Part shown: positions 13,725-17,964 of the stretch, piece by piece
Position numbering within the stretch: position 1 is the stretch's first letter
Layout of the letters: each line of letters begins with the position of its first letter
Assembly (NCBI RefSeq): GCF_030651615.1
Contig: NZ_JAUSCG010000170.1
Span: forward strand, 1 to 17,964
DNA from: Methanocalculus sp.
GTDB taxonomy: Archaea; Halobacteriota; Methanomicrobia; Methanomicrobiales; Methanocorpusculaceae
Length of the DNA stretch: 17,964 nucleotides
Direction: 5' to 3'
The notes under the pieces: model-generated
Told to the model about the DNA's origin: nothing
Database searches by the model: none
The model's input: only the letters and a program-made list of their open reading frames with translations
Position numbers and translations under genes: made by a program

Positions 13725-14246
13725 TTATGGATCGGAAGACTCCTCCTGTTCAATCGTCAAAATTGCATCAAGAACAGCCTTCCTCACCTGTTCATTATCA
13801 TCATCTTTTTGGGCATCAAGAGCCTTTCTGGCAGCCTCTCCCCCGATTCTGCCGAGCGCCCATGCAGCCTTCTCCCTCACCTTCCGGTTTGGATCATCTT
13901 TCAGTACTTCTGCCAGTGGTTTAACTGCTTTCTGATCTTTAATGCCGCCAAGCCCCTCTACAGCACCAAGACGGTTCCACTTATCCTCACTTTTTAAGAG
14001 CTCGATCAGATGCGGCACCGCCTCGGGATCACCAAGCTTACCAAGAGATTTCGCAGCAATCCAGCTGACATCAACATAAGGGTCTCTCAATGCCTCAATG
14101 AGCGGACCGACCGCTCGCAGATCACCTTTTTCTCCAAGTGTTTCTGCGGCACGCCACCGGAAGTTCAGTGTTCCTTCGCGGAGGAGGGTAACCAGACTGA
14201 ACAACATCTCTTCTTTTTTGGCACTGTCACCAACCAGTTCCAACAT
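13725..14246 (-). CDS. HEAT-repeat (PBS-lyase-type) protein
   Basis: The 173-residue protein is a short solenoid of about five helix-pair repeats of about 31 residues, with recurring patterns RAAETLGEKGDLRAVGPLIEAL, IAAKSLGKLGDPEAVPHLIELL, GAVEGLGGIKDQKAVKPLAEVL and KAAWALGRIGGEAARKAL. Such repeats make protein-protein contacts; no enzymatic part is present. The ATG is preceded by GGAG with normal spacing, and CATATTTATG (about 14284-14293 on the minus strand) is the likely TATA box. It is divergent from the unknown gene at 14339 and separated from the DASS gene by a terminator, so it is probably monocistronic. The partner is unknown. Confidence 0.88.
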   Translation of the reverse strand: MLELVGDSAKKEEMLFSLVTLLREGTLNFRWRAAETLGEKGDLRAVGPLIEALRDPYVDVSWIAAKSLGKLGDPEAVPHLIELLKSEDKWNRLGAVEGLGGIKDQKAVKPLAEVLKDDPNRKVREKAAWALGRIGGEAARKALDAQKDDDNEQVRKAVLDAILTIEQEESSDP

Positions 14247-14283
14247 CTATCTCCACACCTTATGCCGCAATAAGGTCTGGTGA

Positions 14284-14293
14284 TACATAAATA
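14284..14293. promoter_or_regulatory. Shared TATA region of the divergent HEAT-repeat and 14339 genes
   Basis: ACATAAATAT (plus strand) is AT-rich in both directions. Towards the HEAT gene it lies about 40 nt from the ATG, leaving a short leader with GGAG. Towards the plus-strand gene it lies about 45 nt from the ATG, leaving a leader that contains AAAGGTA. Confidence 0.4.
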
Positions 14294-14338
14294 TGTTGAT
14301 CGTGAGTCTCATATGCCCTCACTCCAAAAGGTACAGAT

Positions 14339-14725
14339 ATGGAGACAAAAAGAGGTGATGAGTGCCGCACCTTTGCGGTAGCACCGGGTGAGAAGGTTGA
14401 TATCCTTGAACTTGAAGAACTCGGACGACGTTACGGTATTGATATCTACCTCTATTTTGAGGATGATCTCGCCCGCAATTCGACCATTGAAAAGGATATG
14501 GAGACCTATAAGAACACCCCCGAATATGAACGCCCCTTCATACCACTCGGATCGTTTATCTCATTTGCATCAAGCCAGGATCCTGGATTTTTGGAGAAAC
14601 TGAAGGAGCTTCCATTAATCCTTGAGGTGATCTCTTGTGGAGAAGCCGACATTCAGGGGAAATCCTGCCGTTATATCACGACACTGATGCCGTTTCTGGA
14701 TGAGATGGAAGCTCTTCCTGAATAA
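14339..14725 (+). CDS. Acidic cytoplasmic protein of unknown function
   Basis: The 128-residue product has no signal peptide or membrane helix. It is acidic and looks alpha/beta: FAVAPGEKVDILELEELGRRYGIDIYLYFEDD in the first third, a charged middle segment (KDMETYKNTPEYERP), and LKELPLILEVISCGEAD followed by GKSCRYITTLMPF near the end, with Cys at about 102 and 110. I recognise no family. AAAGGTA lies about 8 nt before the ATG and serves as a ribosome binding site. The last codons and stop form one arm of a hairpin shared with the convergent znuB gene. One clean frame, promoter, ribosome site and terminator support a real gene. Confidence 0.7.
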   Translation: METKRGDECRTFAVAPGEKVDILELEELGRRYGIDIYLYFEDDLARNSTIEKDMETYKNTPEYERPFIPLGSFISFASSQDPGFLEKLKELPLILEVISCGEADIQGKSCRYITTLMPFLDEMEALPE

Positions 14726-14743
14726 AAAATTTTTCAGGAAGAG
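14712..14743. terminator. Perfect 11-bp hairpin terminator shared by two convergent genes
   Basis: CTCTTCCTGAA (14712-14722) and TTCAGGAAGAG (14733-14743) are exact reverse complements around a 10-nt A/T loop. The left arm is the end of the 14339 gene and the right arm the end of znuB, so both C-termini are coded within the hairpin. The A6T5 loop supplies T runs on both strands. Confidence 0.7.
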
Positions 14744-15540
14744 TGCAGATGACGCCGTGCGAGTGCACCTGTATAAAGAGCAGATCCAACAAGGATGATC
14801 GTCGCACCTGATGGAAGATCAAAGGAGTATGAGAGGAATATTCCTGAGATCACCGTTACAACTCCGATCAGAATGGCAGCTGCCATCATTGCAGGGAGTG
14901 AGTGGGTGAACAGGCGGGCAGTTGCCGCAGGCAGAGTCAGAAGTGCAATGACCAGGATGATTCCGACAACCGAGATGAGCAGTACGACTGTGAGTGCGAT
15001 GAGGAGGAAGAGTATCAGTGTCAGTGAAGATACCGGCATCCCCATCACGCTGGCATACTCGGAGTCGAAGGTGACTGCAACAAGCCTTGTAAAGAGGATC
15101 AAAACAACAGAAAGGATCACAAGGACGAGGAAACCCATCAGCAGAATATCCGATGTCGGGACGAGGAGGATATTTCCAAAGAGGTAGCTGAAGAGATCGG
15201 GCTTATACCCCGGAGTGAGTGCAACGAAGACTATCCCAAGGGCCATTCCGGCCGCCCAGATAGCGCCTGTGATCGTATCGGTCTCCTGGAGTTCACGGGT
15301 ATTCAGGTACCATATCAGAACCGCCGCCCCAATGGTGAAGAAGACGGCACCGAGCAGTGGATCGATCCCAAAAAAAAACCCAAGTCCTATCCCTCCGAAT
15401 GCCGCATGAGAGATTCCTCCGCTTGTTGTGACCATTCGCCTGACAACAACAAAACTCCCGACGATTCCGCAGGCAACTGCGGCAAGGAGACCTGCAATAA
15501 TAGCATTCTGGAAGAATCCAAATCCGAGAATCTCAATCAC
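14734..15540 (-). CDS. znuB: Zinc ABC transporter permease ZnuB-like (ABC-3 family)
   Basis: The product has about eight membrane helices and the ABC-3 family layout, including VVVRRMVTTSGGISHAAFGGIGLGF, the ATPase-contact region. I chose the GTG at 15540, giving 268 residues starting V/M-IEILGFGFFQNAIIAG, because a GGTGAGG ribosome site precedes it and it overlaps the znuC stop by only 8 nt (GTGATTGA). An ATG at 15585 in the same frame would need a 53-nt overlap and adds 15 residues with no family character. It forms the membrane channel that accepts metal from ZnuA and is powered by ZnuC. It is the last gene of the operon and ends in the shared hairpin at 14712-14743. Confidence 0.9.
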   Translation of the reverse strand: MIEILGFGFFQNAIIAGLLAAVACGIVGSFVVVRRMVTTSGGISHAAFGGIGLGFFFGIDPLLGAVFFTIGAAVLIWYLNTRELQETDTITGAIWAAGMALGIVFVALTPGYKPDLFSYLFGNILLVPTSDILLMGFLVLVILSVVLILFTRLVAVTFDSEYASVMGMPVSSLTLILFLLIALTVVLLISVVGIILVIALLTLPAATARLFTHSLPAMMAAAILIGVVTVISGIFLSYSFDLPSGATIILVGSALYTGALARRHLHSS

Positions 15541-16303
15541 GGTCCTCACCCCTGTGATCCCTGAGAACCCGGTGAGGTACGCCATGTGCGATCAGATCAA
15601 CCGGGCAGCCATAGACTGAGGTGAGCATATCATCAGTGATCATCGCATCACCATGTGTGTAGAGGCTGCGGTTCAGACAGGCGATCCGGTTCACCCTCCC
15701 TGAAATCGCACTGATATCATGCGTAACAATGATCACCGTCATCTCCTCCCTGAGCCGTTCGATTAATGAGAAGAAGAGGTCTTCAGTCGGTGCATCGACA
15801 TAGACTGTTGGTTCGTCAAGGATGAGGAGTCGCGGCTCTCCTGCAAGGGCGCGTGCGATGATCACTCTCTGCTGCTGGCCTCCCGAGAGGGTGGATATGG
15901 GGTAATCTCCGGCATCTGCAAGACCAATACGATCAAGTGCCCTCTCCATCGCTTTATAATCCTCCTCACGGTACCGGCGAAACAACCCGGGGATCAACGG
16001 GAGTCTGCTCTGCAGGATCATCTCAGAAACTGTGATGGGAAAAGAGAAGTCGAAGGTATGAAACTGAGGGACATACCCAATCAGCCGCCTCCCCTCACCC
16101 GGCGGCAGTCCAAAGATCGTTATCTCTCCTGAAGAGAGGGGCAGAAGGCCCAGAATCCCCTTCAGAAGCGTCGTCTTTCCACCTCCGTTGGGTCCTATAA
16201 TGGCTGCAAAGTCATGTTCCAAAACCTCCCACGAGACATCTTCTATCACAACCTTTCTGCCGTAACAGATGGAGACATCTTTCATATGGAGAGCGGCCGT
16301 CAT
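15533..16303 (-). CDS. znuC: Zinc ABC transporter ATPase ZnuC-like
   Basis: The 256-residue ATPase has all the expected motifs: Walker A GPNGGGKTT (37-45), the Q-loop at VPQ (Gln80), signature LSGGQQQR (139-146), Walker B LLILDEP (159-165) and the switch His195 (VTHD). It drives uptake through the permease encoded directly downstream. The ATG overlaps the stop of znuA by 4 nt (ATGA) and its own stop overlaps the GTG of znuB by 8 nt, so the three proteins are translationally coupled. Tyr/Val replaces the usual Gly-Val in the D-loop region (TVYVDAPTED), a small variation within the metal-uptake subfamily. Confidence 0.93.
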   Translation of the reverse strand: MTAALHMKDVSICYGRKVVIEDVSWEVLEHDFAAIIGPNGGGKTTLLKGILGLLPLSSGEITIFGLPPGEGRRLIGYVPQFHTFDFSFPITVSEMILQSRLPLIPGLFRRYREEDYKAMERALDRIGLADAGDYPISTLSGGQQQRVIIARALAGEPRLLILDEPTVYVDAPTEDLFFSLIERLREEMTVIIVTHDISAISGRVNRIACLNRSLYTHGDAMITDDMLTSVYGCPVDLIAHGVPHRVLRDHRGEDRD

Positions 16304-17199
16304 CTCATCGCCCTTTCGATCTCTTCAGCGATATGAATGAAATTCTGGAGATATGCCTCTGCGAGCGGATCGATCTCCACGACAACCCCGCCGATCTCTT
16401 CAGCAATCACCTCAGCCGGTTTCTTCGAGAACTGTGGCTCAACAAAGACGACACGGATCTGATCTTCGCGGGCAAGCATGATGATCTCCTGAATTTCCCG
16501 TGCAGTAGGTTCTTTCCCCCCGACATGGACTGCGATCTGTTCCAGATTATAATCTCTGGCAAAGTATCCCCAGGCGTCATGTGTGACGATAAAACGGCGT
16601 ATTCTGAGCTCCTTTAGCCCATCCATCACCTGTTTGTTCGTCTCCTCTATGGAGGTGAGGTACTCGTGCAGATTCTTCTGATATGCCGCCTCCCCTGCCG
16701 GGTCAATCGCGATCAGAGCAGATGCTATTGATTTTGCCATGTGAGATCCGCTCTGTAATGAGAGCCAGATGTGTGGATCATATCCTCCATGATCGTGAGA
16801 CTCATCATCTTCATGATCTCCGGACTCTTCCTCTCTGATCCGATCTATCCCTTCTGAGAGATCGACAAAAACCAGATCAGGATTGAGGGAGGAGAGGCGA
16901 CCGACCAGTCTGTCTTCAAAAGGAAGCAATCCCTCCCCGATTCTGAAAAATATCTTTGAACCGGATATTGTGGTGATCTGCCCCGGAGTCGGCTCAAAGG
17001 TATGGGGCTCTGATCCCGGTGGGACGACGATTGTAACGCGTACCCGGTCCTGACCTATCGCCTCAACCATCTCTTTCATCGGGGGAATCGTCACCGCAAC
17101 CGGTATCCGGTCACCCGCTCCCTGATCATCATACGTTATGCATCCTGCTGAGATGCAGGTGATGACGATCAATAAGGCAATCCCAATAAGCCTTGTCAT
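16300..17199 (-). CDS. znuA: Zinc-binding lipoprotein ZnuA-like (cluster A-I/TroA family)
   Basis: The 299-residue protein has a signal sequence with lipobox ISAGC (Cys20), so it is tethered outside the membrane. Expected metal ligands are present: His66 (EPHTFEPTP), His143 (YDPHIW), His207 (VTHDAWGYFA) and probably Asp277 (EIDPLA). A His at the third position is typical of zinc-type proteins, while manganese types carry Glu there. A His/Asp/Glu-rich loop (DHEDDESHDHGG, 128-139) also points to zinc. GGAG lies about 10 nt before the ATG, 6 bp after the stop of the regulator gene. It captures the metal and passes it to the ZnuB/ZnuC transporter encoded next. Confidence 0.93.
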   Translation of the reverse strand: MTRLIGIALLIVITCISAGCITYDDQGAGDRIPVAVTIPPMKEMVEAIGQDRVRVTIVVPPGSEPHTFEPTPGQITTISGSKIFFRIGEGLLPFEDRLVGRLSSLNPDLVFVDLSEGIDRIREEESGDHEDDESHDHGGYDPHIWLSLQSGSHMAKSIASALIAIDPAGEAAYQKNLHEYLTSIEETNKQVMDGLKELRIRRFIVTHDAWGYFARDYNLEQIAVHVGGKEPTAREIQEIIMLAREDQIRVVFVEPQFSKKPAEVIAEEIGGVVVEIDPLAEAYLQNFIHIAEEIERAMR

Positions 17200-17205
17200 G
17201 ACTAA

Positions 17206-17640
17206 TCACTCCGAAACCTCAAGACAACATCCCTCTTCATGAACAATCCGGCCGCAGACCGACATCATCGGATGGCCAAGGGATGCACAGATCCGATTTA
17301 CCGACTCTCTGGATACGTAATTTTCAAAATGTTTAACCTCGGCGCAGGCTTCACCCCTGGTAAAACCATAGTGGGACAAAAGGAGTGTGAGTATTCTGTG
17401 ACGTCTCTGAATGAAATATGCCATCTTCTCCCCTTTTTCAGTAAGGATCGCCTCGGCATACGGGGCATGGGTCAGGAGCCCCGCCTCTGCAAGTTCCCTG
17501 ATGGCTTTTGATCCTGTTGAAGACGATATGGAAAAATTGCGGGCGAGATCTGTTGTTTTTACAACCCCGCCTGCCTCTAAAATATAGCTCAGGTACTCTG
17601 CCTTTCGTGGTGAGATCCCGGGATCTTCTGAGAGGTTCAT
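17206..17640 (-). CDS. DtxR/MntR-type metal-dependent transcriptional regulator
   Basis: From the ATG at 17640 the product is 144 residues and starts MNLSEDPGISPRKAEYLSYI, matching the N-terminus of the DtxR/MntR family. A winged HTH occupies about residues 13-70 and a dimerisation/metal-binding domain follows (RRHRILTLLLSHYG at 79-92). The ligand region reads EACAEVKHFENYVSRESV: Cys99 and Glu106 are where the family has ligands, but the usual His of the E-H pair appears as Asn107, with His104 nearby. Extra cysteines occur at about 129, 138 and 139. A longer frame to 17781 would run into the divergent gene. It heads the znuACB operon and should control it in response to metal; an inverted repeat lies in its promoter. 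Confidence 0.87.
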   Translation of the reverse strand: MNLSEDPGISPRKAEYLSYILEAGGVVKTTDLARNFSISSSTGSKAIRELAEAGLLTHAPYAEAILTEKGEKMAYFIQRRHRILTLLLSHYGFTRGEACAEVKHFENYVSRESVNRICASLGHPMMSVCGRIVHEEGCCLEVSE

Positions 17641-17667
17641 ATGTCTGCATAAGATTGTTGAGCAGAA

Positions 17668-17690
17668 AAAGTTTCGGTCAGGTAAACTTT
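17668..17690. promoter_or_regulatory. Inverted repeat AAAGTTT-N9-AAACTTT, candidate metal-regulator operator
   Basis: The two 7-bp arms (17668-17674 and 17684-17690) are exact reverse complements across a 9-bp spacer. The element lies between the TATA box at 17704-17713 and the ATG of the regulator gene, at the expected transcription start, where repressor binding would block the whole znu operon. Confidence 0.55.
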
Positions 17691-17703
17691 CAGGAGGCAG
17701 GAG

Positions 17704-17713
17704 ATTATAATAC
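17704..17713. promoter_or_regulatory. Shared TATA element between the znu operon and the DUF523 gene
   Basis: ATTATAATAC can be read both ways. On the minus strand GTATTATAAT precedes the regulator ATG by about 65 nt, leaving a leader with the inverted repeat. On the plus strand it lies 29 nt before the ATG at 17742, as for a leaderless transcript. Confidence 0.45.
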
Positions 17714-17741
17714 TCCGGATGGTGAGTATGCTGATTGGGAT

Positions 17742-17964
17742 ATGGTGCCATTGTCAGTAAAACGAATCTTCCAGAGACCAACTCTTGTGGTGAGCAGGTG
17801 CATCGAGTTCGATCATGTCAGATATAACGGTGATATGATCACCAGTGACATTGTCGCATCACTCAAGCCATTTGTCACTTTTATTCCGGTCTGTCCTGAG
17901 GTTGAGATCGGGCTTGGGATCCCCCGTGATACGATCCGAATCGTTCTGAAGGGGGATGAAGAGC
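17742..17964 (+). CDS. DUF523-type (YbgA-associated) protein, N-terminal part
   Basis: The frame runs off the right edge; 74 residues are visible, beginning MVPLSVKRIFQRPTLVV. The N-terminal signature of DUF523 is clear: VVSRCIEFDHVRYNG (16-30), then FVTFIPVCPEVEIGLGIPRD (44-63), with conserved Cys20 and Cys51 and the CPE-GLG-PR core. In many archaea DUF523 is fused to a C-terminal DUF1722 (YbgA) domain; that half, if present, lies outside the window. Function is not established. The gene is divergent from the znu operon and shares its upstream region, so metal control is possible. The start is placed by the family N-terminus and the TATA box 29 nt upstream. Confidence 0.88.
   Translation, partial: MVPLSVKRIFQRPTLVVSRCIEFDHVRYNGDMITSDIVASLKPFVTFIPVCPEVEIGLGIPRDTIRIVLKGDEE

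Noticed and set aside
1..17964. CRISPR arrays, insertion sequences, phage genes, restriction or toxin-antitoxin systems
   Set aside because: No regularly spaced repeats, transposase or integrase signatures, or toxin/antitoxin pairs were seen. The two coupled HTH genes lack a toxin partner.

Overview
The window looks like chromosomal DNA of a methanogenic euryarchaeon, most likely of the order Methanomicrobiales. The basis is an archaeal SRP RNA, archaeal elongation factor 1-beta preceded by its usual mini zinc-ribbon gene, an MfnE-like methanofuran-biosynthesis kinase, a Methanocaldococcus-type malate dehydrogenase, TATA-box promoters (often 25-35 nt before the start codon, suggesting leaderless mRNAs), and many small membrane-anchored proteins. 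The lineage is inferred from gene content, not computed.

Left part (1-5350), accessory and cell-surface. A 106-bp direct repeat (1-106 and 622-727, 102 identical bases) carries the 3' end of a BMP-family binding-protein gene. Between the copies lie two small overlapping genes for related single-pass membrane proteins with CX3C cysteine pairs. The intact BMP gene (629-1618, minus) is translationally coupled to the most unusual gene here (1615-3669, minus). That gene encodes a membrane-anchored LivK-like ligand-binding domain fused to a legumain/GPI8-like (peptidase C13, clan CD) domain with a visible His/Cys dyad. No permease or ATPase accompanies them, so a surface receptor-protease is more likely than an importer. 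A lipoprotein and a secreted coiled-coil protein of unknown function follow on the plus strand.

Middle part (5400-9160), housekeeping: a CAT-anticodon tRNA, a zinc-ribbon methyltransferase-like protein, SRP RNA, malate dehydrogenase starting 15 nt after the SRP RNA, the convergent zinc-ribbon/aEF-1beta pair, and the MfnE-like kinase.

Right-middle part (9211-14725): a surface-anchored double-HKD phospholipase D-like protein with an N-terminal lamin-tail-like region; two coupled small HTH regulators behind a GTTAAC-N3-GTTAAC site, divergent from a membrane-anchored OB-fold protein; a disordered 63-residue protein; a DASS anion symporter; a HEAT-repeat protein; and a protein of unknown function.

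Right end (14712-17964): a complete zinc-type ABC importer operon (regulator, znuA, znuC, znuB, all minus, overlapping or nearly so) headed by a DtxR/MntR-like regulator. An AAAGTTT-N9-AAACTTT inverted repeat lies between its TATA box and start codon. The operon ends in an 11-bp perfect hairpin shared with the convergent gene. A divergent DUF523-type gene runs off the window.
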